Source: RUG11198 sp036342255 (lineage in GTDB: Bacteria > Bacillota_I > Bacilli_A > RF39 > UBA660). Taken from it: a DNA stretch of 64,000 nt. Shown piece after piece: positions 25,104-34,641 of this stretch (position 1 is its first letter; each line of letters begins with the position of its first letter). The position numbers were made by a program, and so were the translations under genes. The notes under the pieces are model-generated. The model did not search any database, was not told where the DNA came from, and was given only the letters and a program-made list of their open reading frames with translations. The stretch covers positions 62,001 through 126,000 of the forward strand of contig JAZAUS010000001.1 of assembly GCA_036342255.1 (NCBI GenBank), written 5' to 3'.

Positions 25104-25652
25104 TTACTTTATAATATTATCTATTATTTTTAAATAATTTAATCTTGGAGTATATTTTACTTCTATTAAAAAACCTGTTGTTTTGAAATATTCATAGGGA
25201 ATAGATTTTCTTGTAGTATTATTTATAAAATCTATGAAGTCTTTACCTAATAAAATATAGGTTTCATTATGTTTGTTAAATCTTACTATAAGAAAAGGAA
25301 TACCATCAAATAGAAGAACTTTTTTTATGTGTTCAATTTGATGTTTATGAACATTTGATATAGGAAAACTTGTTTTGCTATTAGTTTCTTTGGCATCGAA
25401 TTCTAAATATTTTCCTTTATATATTCCATTGTAATCTAAAGTAGATGGTTCACTAAAATATGCTTCTTTGATAACATTTTTTGGATATTCTACTTTGACC
25501 ACTTTTATAGGAGTAGGTTTTTTATAAATTAAGGCTATATTATGTAAAAGATAATATTTATTAGATTCATTTATATCAGCCTCTAAAAGCATACCTCTAT
25601 TGGCATAACTTTTTTCTTTTAGGTTGTTTCTAAATATATTAGCAGAAATCAT
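25104..25652 (-). CDS. recU: Holliday junction resolvase RecU
   Basis: A 182-aa nuclease for recombination and chromosome segregation in Firmicutes. The catalytic region is clear: FSEPSTLDYNGIYKGKYLEF, then DAKET, SFPISNVHKHQIEH and the later RKSIPYEYF and PRLNYLKIID. The N-terminus resembles the family's NRG element (ANRGMLLEADIN). SD AAAGGTGG. It is upstream of the class A PBP, the conserved recU-ponA order. Confidence 0.94.
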   Translation of the reverse strand: MISANIFRNNLKEKSYANRGMLLEADINESNKYYLLHNIALIYKKPTPIKVVKVEYPKNVIKEAYFSEPSTLDYNGIYKGKYLEFDAKETNSKTSFPISNVHKHQIEHIKKVLLFDGIPFLIVRFNKHNETYILLGKDFIDFINNTTRKSIPYEYFKTTGFLIEVKYTPRLNYLKIIDNIIK

Positions 25653-25848
25653 AATACCACCTTTAAATAATTATACTATAAATATTTTTCTTTTACCATA
25701 AAAAGTATTTATTTAATATAATTTATATATATAAAGTGTAAAGTAGCTGAATTATTTGTAATACTATATATATTTGTAAACCAATAATTGAATACTAACA
25801 AAAGTTATTATTATTTGTTATAATTATAATGTAGTAAGAGGTGGTAGA

Positions 25849-28800
25849 ATGGATGCAAAATTAGAAAAATTACTAAATCATATAGGTATTAATGAGGATT
25901 ATTTAAAATATTTTAGTAGTGCAACTATAAATAAAGTTATAGCATATAAGGATACTGGTAATTTAGATTTTATTATAGATATAGATGTAATACCACCATA
26001 TGTAGTATATAAAGATTTAATAGATTCTTTAAAGAAGGAATTTACTAATAAAGTAGATTTATTATTTATAAGTAATAATTATGGTAATAGTATTAGTTAT
26101 TTAAATTATATTATGGATAAATATGCTAAGGATAGTATTAGATATAATGTTTTTCTTAATAGGGAGTATGAAGTTGATAAAGATACTATTACTATTCCAG
26201 TATTTAATAAGACAGAAGAGATAAATATTAAAAATATTGAAAGAGATATTATTAAAGAGTTAAATAGATATGGCTTTAAAGATATTAAAATAGATATAGT
26301 ATTAGAAGAAAATGTTAATGAAGATATAATAAAAGAAATAGAGGCTGATAAAGTAGTAGAGATGCCTGTATTTAAAGAAAAAGAAGTAGTTAAAGAAGAA
26401 GTAAAAGAGAATAAGAATTATTATAGGCCTAAGAAAAGTAGAGAGATTACTAAATTAAAAGATTTATTATATGAAACAGATAATATTAATATAGAAGTAG
26501 AAGTATTTGATATAGATATGTTTGAAGCTAAAAGTGGCTATAAGATATTTACTATTAAAGTTACAGATTATACAGATAGTATTTATTGTAAAATATTTAC
26601 AAGAGATGATGATGAAGCCTCTAAAATAAAGAAATTACTTAAGAAAAAAAATTGGTATCAAATGTATGGAAGAGTTAAAGAAGATAATTTTTCTAATGGA
26701 GAATTAACTTTTATGACTAGATTAAGAGATATTATTGAGATTGATGCTAAACTTGATTGGGAAAAAATAGATAATAGTAAAGAAAAAAGAGTAGAATTAC
26801 ATGCCCATACGATGATGAGTCAAATGGATGGTGTAATTGATGAGGTAAAACTGATTAAACAAGCTATTAAATGGGGACATAGTGGTATTGCTATAACTGA
26901 TCATGATGGTTGTCAATCATTTCCTCATGTTTACAACGAAGTAACTAGTCATAATAAAAAGATATTATCAGGTTTTAAGGATAAAATTAAAGAATTAGAG
27001 GATAAGAAAAAAGAAATAGATAAAGATAATGTCTGTGATATAAAATTAATTGATGATGAGATAGATAAAATAAAAAAAGAGATGTCAGAAGCACCTCTAT
27101 TTAGAGCTATGTATGGAACAGAATTAGAAATGAGTAATGATACATTAGATATTGTTATAAATCCTAATGATAATAATATATATGATTCAACATATATAAT
27201 ATTTGACACAGAAACAACAGGTTTTAATCCAGGACTACATGACTCGATGATTGAAATAGGTGCCGTTAAAATGAAAGATGGAGCTATCATTGAAACATTT
27301 GATGAGCTAATTAATCCTGGAGTATTAATCGATAGTGAAATAACTGAATTAACAGGTATTACTAATAAAATGGTAAAAAACTGCCCTAACGAAGAGGAAG
27401 TTACCAAGAAATTTAAAGAATGGATTGGTGATTTACCACTTGTAGCCCATAATGCTAGATTTGATGTAAATATGCTAGAATCAGCTTATCATAAGTATAA
27501 TTTAGGTAAATTAGAAAATCCAGTCCTAGATACCTTAATAATATCTCAGATTATTAATAAAGATTTAAAAAGACATAATCTATCAGCCTTAACTAAAAAT
27601 TATGGACTAACATTTGAAGAATCAGATGGAACTGAAACAGGGCATCATCATCGAGCTGACTATGATGCTGAATTTACAGGATATATATTCTTTAAAATGT
27701 TAAAACAATTAGATGAAGATAAGATAAAAACATTTAATGATTTGGCTAATATGCCTAATGAATTTGAAATAAATCAGTGGAATAGAGAAGTACATGTTAA
27801 TATGATAGCTAAAGATAGAACAGGTCTTAAGAATATGTTTAAAATAGTTAGCTATGCTGCAACTAAATATTTAGTTAAATCTCCGAGAACTCCTAGACAT
27901 ATTATCACTGAAAATAGAGAAGGATTACTAATTGGTAGTGGATGCTATAATGGAGAAGTATTTAATACTGCTCTTACTAGAAGTGATGATGATCTAAAGA
28001 AAGTAATGGAGTTTTATGATTATATAGAAGTACAACCTATTAGTAATTACTCACACTTAGTAGCGAGACATGATATTAATAGTATCGAAGATGTTAAATA
28101 TGCTATTGAAAAGATAGTTAGATGTGGACGTGAGTCTGGTAAAATAGTAGTAGCTACTTGTGATTGTCATACCTTAACAAAGGAAGATAAAATTTATCGT
28201 GAAATTATAGTTCACCAAAATGTTCCCGGCAAAGGAAGACACCCTCTAGCAAGATATTTAAATTTACCTGGTTATAATACTATTCCTGACCAATACTTTA
28301 GAACAACTGAAGAAATGCTAGGAGAATTTAGCTTCTTAGGAGATGAAATATGTCACGAAATAGTAATTGATAACACTAATAAAATAAGAAATATGTGTAC
28401 AGATTATGAAGTTATTATTGATACAGGTGGTATACCTTTCTCTCCTAAAATTGATAATTCTATAAAAACAGTAATAGATATGGTTTATGATAAAGCTAAA
28501 AGTTGGTATGGGGAAGTGTTACCATATAATATAGAAGAAAGAATTGCTAAAGAATTATATGGTGATAGTGTTCTAAAAAGTATAAAAGAGAAACTTATTA
28601 AAGAGAAGAAATTAAGTGATGAAGAATTAGAAAAAGAATCATTTATGAAGCTACATGAAGTAATATTTGCAGGAGACGATGAAGTAAGACGTGTAGTAGG
28701 AGAGAATATTAAAGAAAATAGTAGTAAAGAACTAACTGAAGATGAATTAAAGAAAGCTGTTGATAAGAATCTAGGAGGTATTATTGGTGGTGGTTTTGAT

Positions 28801-30567
28801 GTTATATATTTAATAGCTCAAAAGTTAGTTAAACACTCTAATGATGAAGGATTCTTAGTAGGAAGTCGTGGTAGTGTAGGATCAAGTTTTGTTGCTACCA
28901 TGATGGGTATAACAGAAGTAAATCCATTGCCAGCCCACTATAGATGTCCTAAATGTAAACATAGTATTTTTGATAATGATAATGGTGAAGCACTTGGAGC
29001 TACTTATTCATCAGGCTTTGACTTACCAGATAAAGTATGTCCTAATTGTGGGGAAGCTATGATTAAAGATGGTCAAGATATGCCTTTTGCAACTTTCTTA
29101 GGTTTTAATGCCGATAAAGTACCAGATATAGATCTTAATTTCTCAGACTTAAATCAGGCTAGTGCTCATAACTATACGAAAGTATTATTTGGAGAAGATA
29201 ATGTTTATAGGGCTGGTACGATAGGTACTGTAGCCGAGAAGACGGCTTTTGGTTTTGTTAAAGGATTTATTGAAGATAGAGGCCTTAAGATGCGTACAGC
29301 TGAAGTAGAAAGAGTTGCTAATGGATGTACAGGCGTTAAAAGAACTACTGGTCAGCATCCTGGAGGAATAGTTGTAATACCAGGATATATGGATGTCTTT
29401 GATTTTACACCATTCCAGTATCCGGCTGATGATCCAACTAGTGCTTGGAGGACTACTCACTTTGATTATCATGCTATTGACCAGGATGTATTAAAATTAG
29501 ATATTTTAGGTCATACTGATCCTACACAGTTAAGACTTATTCAAAATATAAGGGGGGTACCAGTTGTAGATGATGTTCCGTTAGATGATAAAGATACAAT
29601 GGGAATATTCTTGTCTCCAGAACCTTTAGGTGTTACAAAAGAGCAGATAATGAATGAGACTGGTACTTTAGGAATACCAGAGTTTGGGACACCTTTTACG
29701 ATAGGTATGCTAATAGATACTAAACCTAAGACTTTTGCAGAGCTAATTAAAATATCTGGTCTATCACATGGTACTGATGTTTGGTTAGGACATGCGCAAG
29801 AATTAATTAGAAGTGGAAAAGTAGAATTCAAGGATGTTATAGGTTGTCGTGATGATATAATGGTTTATCTTATGTATCATGGAGTAGAGCCTTTGAAGGC
29901 TTTTAAGATAATGGAGTTTGTTCGTAAAGGTAAAGCTAGTAAAGATCCTAAGACATGGCAAGGGCATGTTAAAGTAATGGAAAAAGCTGGAATTGAAGAT
30001 TGGTTTATAGATAGTTGTGCTAAGATTAAATACATGTTCCCTAAAGCCCATGCTGCGGCGTATGTTATTAGTGCCTTTCGTATTGCTTACTATAAAGTTC
30101 ATTATCCAATTATTTATTATGCAACTTATTTTTCAACTAGATTTGCTGATTTTGATATTGTGTGTATGATTAAAGGCTATGATGCGATAAAGAATAGGAT
30201 TATCGATATAAATAATAAGGGCTATGATGTATCCAATAAAGAAGCTAGTGTTCTAGAAACTTTGAAGCTTGCTTTAGAAGCGACTGCTAGAGGAATAGTT
30301 TTTGGTAATTTGGATATTATGAAAAGTGATGCTAAAAACTTTATTATAGATGATGATGGTGAGACTTTAATTCCACCATTTAGAACAATTGATGGATTAG
30401 GAGATACAGTTGCTCAGAGTATAATGGAAGAAGCTAAGAAAAAACCATTTATTTCTGTAGAAGATTTTCAGAAGCGTTGTCATGTTTCAACAACACTAGT
30501 GGATAAGATGAGGGCGATGAATCTATTCGAAGGAATGCCTGAATCTAGTCAATTAAGTTTATTTTAA
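25849..30567 (+). CDS. polC: DNA polymerase III PolC-type, replicative polymerase
   Basis: A 1572-aa replicative polymerase. Order: N-terminal domains with an acidic linker, OB-fold (about 210-300), PHP domain beginning VELHAHTMMSQMDG (about 320) split by an inserted DEDD 3'-5' exonuclease (IFDTETTGF about 450; HNARFDVNML; HHRADYDAEF), zinc motif CPKCKH...CPNCG (about 1032-1065), the palm with PDIDLNFS (about 1093), and C-terminal helix-hairpin regions. It is longer than typical PolC (about 1440), mostly before the PHP domain and in the segment before the palm. SD AGAGGTGG. Confidence 0.97.
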   Translation: MDAKLEKLLNHIGINEDYLKYFSSATINKVIAYKDTGNLDFIIDIDVIPPYVVYKDLIDSLKKEFTNKVDLLFISNNYGNSISYLNYIMDKYAKDSIRYNVFLNREYEVDKDTITIPVFNKTEEINIKNIERDIIKELNRYGFKDIKIDIVLEENVNEDIIKEIEADKVVEMPVFKEKEVVKEEVKENKNYYRPKKSREITKLKDLLYETDNINIEVEVFDIDMFEAKSGYKIFTIKVTDYTDSIYCKIFTRDDDEASKIKKLLKKKNWYQMYGRVKEDNFSNGELTFMTRLRDIIEIDAKLDWEKIDNSKEKRVELHAHTMMSQMDGVIDEVKLIKQAIKWGHSGIAITDHDGCQSFPHVYNEVTSHNKKILSGFKDKIKELEDKKKEIDKDNVCDIKLIDDEIDKIKKEMSEAPLFRAMYGTELEMSNDTLDIVINPNDNNIYDSTYIIFDTETTGFNPGLHDSMIEIGAVKMKDGAIIETFDELINPGVLIDSEITELTGITNKMVKNCPNEEEVTKKFKEWIGDLPLVAHNARFDVNMLESAYHKYNLGKLENPVLDTLIISQIINKDLKRHNLSALTKNYGLTFEESDGTETGHHHRADYDAEFTGYIFFKMLKQLDEDKIKTFNDLANMPNEFEINQWNREVHVNMIAKDRTGLKNMFKIVSYAATKYLVKSPRTPRHIITENREGLLIGSGCYNGEVFNTALTRSDDDLKKVMEFYDYIEVQPISNYSHLVARHDINSIEDVKYAIEKIVRCGRESGKIVVATCDCHTLTKEDKIYREIIVHQNVPGKGRHPLARYLNLPGYNTIPDQYFRTTEEMLGEFSFLGDEICHEIVIDNTNKIRNMCTDYEVIIDTGGIPFSPKIDNSIKTVIDMVYDKAKSWYGEVLPYNIEERIAKELYGDSVLKSIKEKLIKEKKLSDEELEKESFMKLHEVIFAGDDEVRRVVGENIKENSSKELTEDELKKAVDKNLGGIIGGGFDVIYLIAQKLVKHSNDEGFLVGSRGSVGSSFVATMMGITEVNPLPAHYRCPKCKHSIFDNDNGEALGATYSSGFDLPDKVCPNCGEAMIKDGQDMPFATFLGFNADKVPDIDLNFSDLNQASAHNYTKVLFGEDNVYRAGTIGTVAEKTAFGFVKGFIEDRGLKMRTAEVERVANGCTGVKRTTGQHPGGIVVIPGYMDVFDFTPFQYPADDPTSAWRTTHFDYHAIDQDVLKLDILGHTDPTQLRLIQNIRGVPVVDDVPLDDKDTMGIFLSPEPLGVTKEQIMNETGTLGIPEFGTPFTIGMLIDTKPKTFAELIKISGLSHGTDVWLGHAQELIRSGKVEFKDVIGCRDDIMVYLMYHGVEPLKAFKIMEFVRKGKASKDPKTWQGHVKVMEKAGIEDWFIDSCAKIKYMFPKAHAAAYVISAFRIAYYKVHYPIIYYATYFSTRFADFDIVCMIKGYDAIKNRIIDINNKGYDVSNKEASVLETLKLALEATARGIVFGNLDIMKSDAKNFIIDDDGETLIPPFRTIDGLGDTVAQSIMEEAKKKPFISVEDFQKRCHVSTTLVDKMRAMNLFEGMPESSQLSLF

Positions 30568-30604
30568 AATAAAGCACTTTAATAAATAAGGTGCTTTATT
30601 TATT
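30568..30604 (+). terminator. Terminator after polC
   Basis: A 10-bp stem (30568-30577 with 30591-30600) and a short T-rich tail. Confidence 0.75.
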
Positions 30605-30610
30605 TCAAAA

Positions 30611-30633
30611 AAAAAGAGTAAAATACTCTTTTT
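30611..30633. terminator. Terminator of the tRNA cluster
   Basis: A 10-bp stem (30611-30620 with 30624-30633), 3-nt loop. On the minus strand it is followed by a T tract, ending the five-tRNA transcript. Confidence 0.8.
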
Positions 30634-30644
30634 ATTACTAAAAT

Positions 30645-30720
30645 GGTGTCCCGTTGGAGATTCGAACTCCAGACCCTTTGATTAAAAGTCAAATGCTCTA
30701 CCGACTGAGCTAACGGAACA
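30645..30720 (-). tRNA. tRNA-Lys (anticodon TTT)
   Basis: A 76-nt cloverleaf on the minus strand with anticodon TTT in a CTTTTAA loop, GTTCGAATC T-loop and encoded CCA. The acceptor has one G-T pair. Confidence 0.95.
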
Positions 30721-30726
30721 TTAGAT

Positions 30727-30801
30727 TGGTTGCCTCGGCAAGATTCGAACTTGCGCATGCCACAGTCAAAGTGTGGTGCCTTACCGCTTGGCTACGAGGC
30801 A
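30727..30801 (-). tRNA. tRNA-Gln (anticodon TTG)
   Basis: A 75-nt cloverleaf, acceptor TGCCTCG/CGAGGCA, anticodon loop CTTTGAC, T-loop GTTCGAATC, encoded CCA. Confidence 0.94.
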
Positions 30802-30825
30802 GTAATTTTACTACCTAATTTAGAG

Positions 30826-30909
30826 TGGTGGAAGGAGATGGATTTGAACCATCGAACCCTAAGGAACAGATTTACAGTCTGCCGCGTTTGACCACTTCGC
30901 TATCCTTCC
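30826..30909 (-). tRNA. tRNA-Tyr (anticodon GTA)
   Basis: 84 nt with a long variable arm, acceptor GGAAGGA/TCCTTCC, anticodon GTA, T-loop GTTCGATGG-type arm, encoded CCA. Confidence 0.95.
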
Positions 30910-30918
30910 AAAAAAAAG

Positions 30919-30994
<76 letters not shown>

Positions 30995-31001
30995 ACATAC
31001 A

Positions 31002-31078
31002 TGGTGGGCGATATAGGACTCGAACCTATGACCCCCTGCTTGTAAGGCAGATGCTCTAACCAACTGAGCTAATCGCCC
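31002..31078 (-). tRNA. tRNA-Val (anticodon TAC)
   Basis: A 77-nt cloverleaf, acceptor GGGCGAT/ATCGCCC, anticodon loop CTTACAA, T-loop GTTCGAGTC, encoded CCA. First tRNA of the cluster; its 5' end is partly duplicated just upstream. Confidence 0.95.
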
Positions 31079-31088
31079 ATGTACACGT

Positions 31089-31106
31089 GAACTAATCGCC
31101 CACGTA
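31089..31106 (-). repeat. Partial duplicate of the tRNA-Val 5' end
   Basis: 18 nt here match 31066-31083 with two mismatches. The copied unit covers about 13 nt of the tRNA 5' end plus its leader and lies in the transcribed leader of the tRNA operon. Confidence 0.75.
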
Positions 31107-31124
31107 ACTCACTTGACAATCAAT

Positions 31125-31154
31125 AATATACCAAATTTATGGACATTTTGTCAA
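31125..31154 (-). promoter_or_regulatory. Promoter of the five-tRNA cluster
   Basis: On the minus strand, TTGACA (31149-31154) and TATATT (31125-31130) with an 18-bp spacer, about 45 bp before tRNA-Val. Confidence 0.8.
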
Positions 31155-31180
31155 GAGTTTTTATTTAATTTGCAATTTTT

Positions 31181-31540
31181 TTAGAAATTTTCAGTTATTT
31201 CTTTAATTTTTTTATTAATCCATGGTTCTAAGTTTTCTTTTAGTGGGGTAAACCCTTTTTTTGTTTCAGCCATTCTTTTTAATTTTTCACCATTTTTTTT
31301 ATAGTCTATGTCTTTGATACTTAGTTTAATTTTTTTATTATCATTATCAATACTTACTACTTCTGCATATATGTTATCTCCAATGTTTATAAAATCATTT
31401 ATATTTTTGACATATCCATAAGATATTTCTGAAATGTGAATTAATCCATCATATTCGTTATTGATGTTGGCAAAAGCTCCATATTTTTGGATTCCTGTTA
31501 TTTGTACTTTAATAATATCTTTTTCTTTTATATTGCTCAT
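31181..31540 (-). CDS. S1 RNA-binding domain protein (CvfD/YugI-like)
   Basis: A 119-aa protein with one S1 domain: KVQITGIQKYGAFANI, YDGLIHISEISYGYV, INIGDNIYAEVVSID and KIKLSIKDI. It ends with a short tail, GFTPLKENLEPWI, matching the layout of the Bacillus general stress protein GSP13/YugI and streptococcal CvfD. These bind RNA or ribosomes and affect gene expression. Start is ATG at 31540 with GGTGATAAT upstream; an upstream in-frame TTG is less likely. Confidence 0.85.
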   Translation of the reverse strand: MSNIKEKDIIKVQITGIQKYGAFANINNEYDGLIHISEISYGYVKNINDFINIGDNIYAEVVSIDNDNKKIKLSIKDIDYKKNGEKLKRMAETKKGFTPLKENLEPWINKKIKEITENF

Positions 31541-31595
31541 ATTATCACCACACAAGGGTATTTTAACATAATTTGTTTATTTTTTAAAGTTTTTA

Positions 31596-31624
31596 TTGAA
31601 AATTAGGTTTTCTTTTTGTATAAT
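31596..31624 (+). promoter_or_regulatory. Promoter of the NifU-like gene
   Basis: TTGAAA at 31596-31601 and TATAAT at 31619-31624, 17-bp spacer. Confidence 0.75.
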
Positions 31625-31641
31625 AGTTTGAGGTGATGATT

Positions 31642-31878
31642 ATGAAAAATGATGATAAAGTTGTTAGGGAGATAAAAAAAGTAATTGAAAGAGTAAGACC
31701 ATATTTAAAAAATGATGGTGGAGATGTAGAATTTAAGAGATTCGAAAATGGGGTAGTTTATGTGTCAATGGTAGGTGCTTGTCATAATTGTCCTATGGCT
31801 TCAGTTACATTAGAGGATGGGATTGAGAGTGTATTGATTAATGAAATTCCAGAAGTTATCAAAGTAGTTGCAGAATAG
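31642..31878 (+). CDS. NifU-like C-terminal domain protein (Fe-S scaffold)
   Basis: A 78-aa stand-alone Nfu domain: IKKVIERVRPYLKNDGGDVEF, then the cluster-binding CHNCPM and a last helix. It carries and transfers Fe-S clusters; RlmD encoded next door has an Fe-S cluster motif and may be a client, though that is inference. ATG 31642 has GAGGTGAT upstream. The stop lies in the left arm of a terminator. Confidence 0.9.
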   Translation: MKNDDKVVREIKKVIERVRPYLKNDGGDVEFKRFENGVVYVSMVGACHNCPMASVTLEDGIESVLINEIPEVIKVVAE

Positions 31879-31901
31879 TTTTTTAGCTATTCTTTTTTTT
31901 A
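31872..31901 (+). terminator. Terminator after the NifU-like gene
   Basis: A 7-bp stem AGAATAG/CTATTCT (31872-31878 with 31887-31893) and a long T run. Confidence 0.8.
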
Positions 31902-31961
31902 TCATTATTTAGTACTATAATTATAGTAGTATTTTTGATATACTTGTTTTATGGAGGAGAT

Positions 31962-33155
31962 ATGGAAGTAAAAATAGAAAGAATTAATGATACGGGAGAA
32001 GGGATAGGATTTTTGGATAGGCAAGTAGTTTTTGTGCCTAAAACTATTCCTGGAGATATTGTTATGATAAAAGATATTAATAAATATAAGAATTATATGA
32101 GAGCAAGTGTTGATAATTATATTGAATATAGTAAATTAAGAGAAGAGGCTAAATGTCCTTATTTTAGCCAATGTGGTGGTTGTCAATTAATGAATATTAA
32201 TTATCAAAAGCAACTAGAATATAAGAAGAATAAAGTAATTAATATTTTTAAAAAGTATGGAAATATTGATATTAATCCAGAAATAATATCTGATAAACAA
32301 TATAAATATCGTAATAAAATAGTATTAGAAGTTAGAAATGGTAAAATAGGTTTAAATAAATATCATAGTCACGATATAGTATATATAGATAAATGTTTAT
32401 TAGTATCAGATAATATTAATAAGATAATAGATTTAATAAATAATAATCTTGATTTAACAGGTATAAATAAAATAATGATAAGAGAATCTACTAGTAAAGA
32501 TATAATGGTTGTTTTCTATGGTAATATAGATATAAATAAGGTTAAAGAATTATTAAATGATAAAGTTGAATCTTGTTATTTAAATGATAGATTAATAATA
32601 GGTAATAAATATATTATAACTAAATTAAATAATTATTCTTATACATTATCTCCAAACTCTTTCTTTCAAGTAAATTATGATATGACTATTAAACTATATA
32701 ATAAAGTACTAGAATATATAAGTAATGGTGATAATGTCATGGATTTGTATTGTGGTACTGGTAGTATTGGTATATATATATCAAATAAAGTAAGTAATAT
32801 ATTAGGAGTTGAAATAGTTAAAGATGCTATTAATAATGCTAATATTAATAAAAGAATTAATAATATAAATAATATAAATTTTAAATGTGGGGATGTTGAA
32901 AAAATAATTAATAAAAATGATAAATATGATACTATAATAGTAGATCCTCCAAGAGCAGGGCTTAGTAAAAAAACAAGAGATATACTATTAGATATAAATA
33001 GTAATAAAATAATATATGTATCATGTAATCCCATGACATTAGTAAGAGATATTAAATATTTAAGTAATCATTATGAATTAAAAGACATTACTTTATTTGA
33101 TATGTTTCCAAATACATATCATGTAGAAAGCGTCGTAGTATTAGAAAGGAATTAA
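31962..33155 (+). CDS. rlmD: 23S rRNA m5U methyltransferase (RlmD/RlmCD-type, RumA family)
   Basis: A 397-aa SAM-dependent enzyme. N-terminal TRAM domain, Fe-S cysteines CPYFSQCGGCQ (65, 71, 74) plus one near residue 146, SFFQVNYD, the SAM loop MDLYCGTGSIG, IVDPPRAGLSKK and the catalytic VSCNP. It ends YHVESVVVLERN. The last 12 codons (33120-33155) are repeated in degenerate form before each gene for the next 6 kb, and their AGAAAGGA also acts as the SD for the following gene. A 16-bp palindrome at 31913-31928 lies in its promoter region. Confidence 0.93.
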   Translation: MEVKIERINDTGEGIGFLDRQVVFVPKTIPGDIVMIKDINKYKNYMRASVDNYIEYSKLREEAKCPYFSQCGGCQLMNINYQKQLEYKKNKVINIFKKYGNIDINPEIISDKQYKYRNKIVLEVRNGKIGLNKYHSHDIVYIDKCLLVSDNINKIIDLINNNLDLTGINKIMIRESTSKDIMVVFYGNIDINKVKELLNDKVESCYLNDRLIIGNKYIITKLNNYSYTLSPNSFFQVNYDMTIKLYNKVLEYISNGDNVMDLYCGTGSIGIYISNKVSNILGVEIVKDAINNANINKRINNINNINFKCGDVEKIINKNDKYDTIIVDPPRAGLSKKTRDILLDINSNKIIYVSCNPMTLVRDIKYLSNHYELKDITLFDMFPNTYHVESVVVLERN

Positions 33156-33158
33156 AAT

Positions 33159-33827
33159 ATGAAAAAATGCATTGTTTTTGATGCTGATAGAACAATTGTG
33201 GATAGTTATATGCCAGAATTGTTAAGTTTACAAGAAGCTATTGAAAATGTTACAAGTAGAAAAGTTAGTGAAGAAGAAATGAAAAAATTAACTTCATTAC
33301 CAACCAATGATTTTTTTAAACGTTTACATTTAAGTGATAAAGAAATAAATTTGATTAATAAAGAATGGGAAATAACATTTAACAAATATAAAACGAAGTG
33401 TTTCCCAGGAATTAAAAAAATAATTACAGATTTATATAATAGTGGTTATACTATATGTGTAATTACTTCTAGAACAGCTGAAGAATTTAACGAATTAGAT
33501 GAAGAATTAAATAATATCTTAGATTGTTTTAAATTAGTCGTTACATCTGATATAGTAAAAAGCCCAAAACCAAACATAGAAAGCATGACTTATTTATGCA
33601 AAGCATTAGAATTATCTGAAGAAGATATAATATACATTGGAGATAACGAAATAGATAAAGCATTCGCCCACAATTGTAGCGTTTGTTTCATTCCGGCTTG
33701 TTGGGAAAATAATGAATTAAAAAATGAAGAAAATGCTTGTTTTTCTATAGATGACTTAATGAGAAAAATAAATTATTATAATGGTATAGAAAATGGTATA
33801 TTCCCAATACGCAAACAGCCTAGGTAG
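33159..33827 (+). CDS. HAD-superfamily hydrolase (cassette gene 1)
   Basis: A 222-aa phosphatase-like protein. The motifs are DADRT (nucleophile Asp8, acid Asp10), TSR, a conserved lysine in KSPKPN and the acidic GDNEID pair, the phosphoglycolate phosphatase-like arrangement. Substrate unknown. It starts 3 nt after the rlmD stop; no promoter is present and its SD lies in the rlmD codons for LER. First gene of the cassette array. Confidence 0.88.
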   Translation: MKKCIVFDADRTIVDSYMPELLSLQEAIENVTSRKVSEEEMKKLTSLPTNDFFKRLHLSDKEINLINKEWEITFNKYKTKCFPGIKKIITDLYNSGYTICVITSRTAEEFNELDEELNNILDCFKLVVTSDIVKSPKPNIESMTYLCKALELSEEDIIYIGDNEIDKAFAHNCSVCFIPACWENNELKNEENACFSIDDLMRKINYYNGIENGIFPIRKQPR

Positions 33828-33936
33828 TTCTATGTATAGGAACATGGTTTTAAATATGAAACATGGTTAGGTGACCTATTCCTGAATAGGTGTCCACCCA
33901 TTGTGAAAATGTCTGTATACTAGAAAGAAGGTAAAT
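33828..33936 (+). repeat. Cassette junction 1 with rlmD-end copy
   Basis: Contains a rlmD-like end at 33899-33934 that reads HCENVCILERR-stop, an 18-bp palindrome (33874-33891, ACCTATTC-CT-GAATAGGT), and a segment after the stop codon (33830-33838, CTA-T-GTATA) that pairs with 33916-33923 in 8 bp around one bulged T. AACATGGTT is repeated (33841, 33860). The next gene starts 2 nt after the end copy. Confidence 0.8.
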
Positions 33937-34641
33937 ATGATTTATGAAAAATTATCGCCTACAAAGAAAAGATTTCTAAATTTATTAGGAATACATAGTG
34001 ATGACGATTTCCCCAAAGGATTTTATGATGTAATAAAGTCTACCAGGGATGAAATCACTGAACCAGAAAAATTTTGCGTAGATGATTATAGAACTTGCTA
34101 TTGCAAAAAAGAACATATTGATTTTAGTAGATTAGTTGGAACTGATCATGATAGATATGCTGGTAAAAGTTGGATTGAAGCATTTTCTGATTTAGATAGA
34201 GGAGATAAAAATATAGAACTATTTTTTCAAAATCCAAATTATTATTTGAATGAATCAGAAGATGATGTTGACATGGGTGTTATTGAAAAAGACAATGAAT
34301 TTTATATTTATAGTAGGTGTGGTGGCGGAAATAACAGACTCATAATGATGAAATTATTCTACCTTGCGCAATCAAGAATTGGTGCCCCATATTTTTCACC
34401 ATTAGTACGAGTAAGAATGGTTCCAACTAAAAGTACAGCTGATAATATTTTTAATTGTATGTTTCCAGATGGAGGTTTTATAGATAGTGGATTAGAAGTA
34501 ATAAAAAGAGATAATAGTGATAAAGAAGAAAGATATGATGTTATTAAAGGTTTTAATGGTCCTATCATATTGGAAAATGTTAAAGGTCCAGAAATATTAG
34601 ATAAAATAGCAACCATCAATAAACAAAATATGAAAAGATAG
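33937..34641 (+). CDS. Cassette gene 2, unknown 234-aa protein
   Basis: Not recognised. A soluble protein with a cysteine-containing N-terminal part and a central block, FYIYSRCGGGNNRLIMMKLFY, whose G-G-x-x-R-L-x-x-x-K spacing faintly recalls ParB/Srx-type folds. The identity is not supported beyond that. No membrane segment. It has an AGAAAGAAGG SD within the junction and no promoter of its own. Confidence 0.7.
   Translation: MIYEKLSPTKKRFLNLLGIHSDDDFPKGFYDVIKSTRDEITEPEKFCVDDYRTCYCKKEHIDFSRLVGTDHDRYAGKSWIEAFSDLDRGDKNIELFFQNPNYYLNESEDDVDMGVIEKDNEFYIYSRCGGGNNRLIMMKLFYLAQSRIGAPYFSPLVRVRMVPTKSTADNIFNCMFPDGGFIDSGLEVIKRDNSDKEERYDVIKGFNGPIILENVKGPEILDKIATINKQNMKR

Noticed and set aside
25653..25848. 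RNA gene in the recU-polC intergenic region
   Set aside because: AT-rich sequence with promoter-like TATAAT but no stable structure or known RNA signature.
29541..30102. Antisense frames inside polC
   Set aside because: They mirror conserved polymerase codons and have no ribosome-binding sites.
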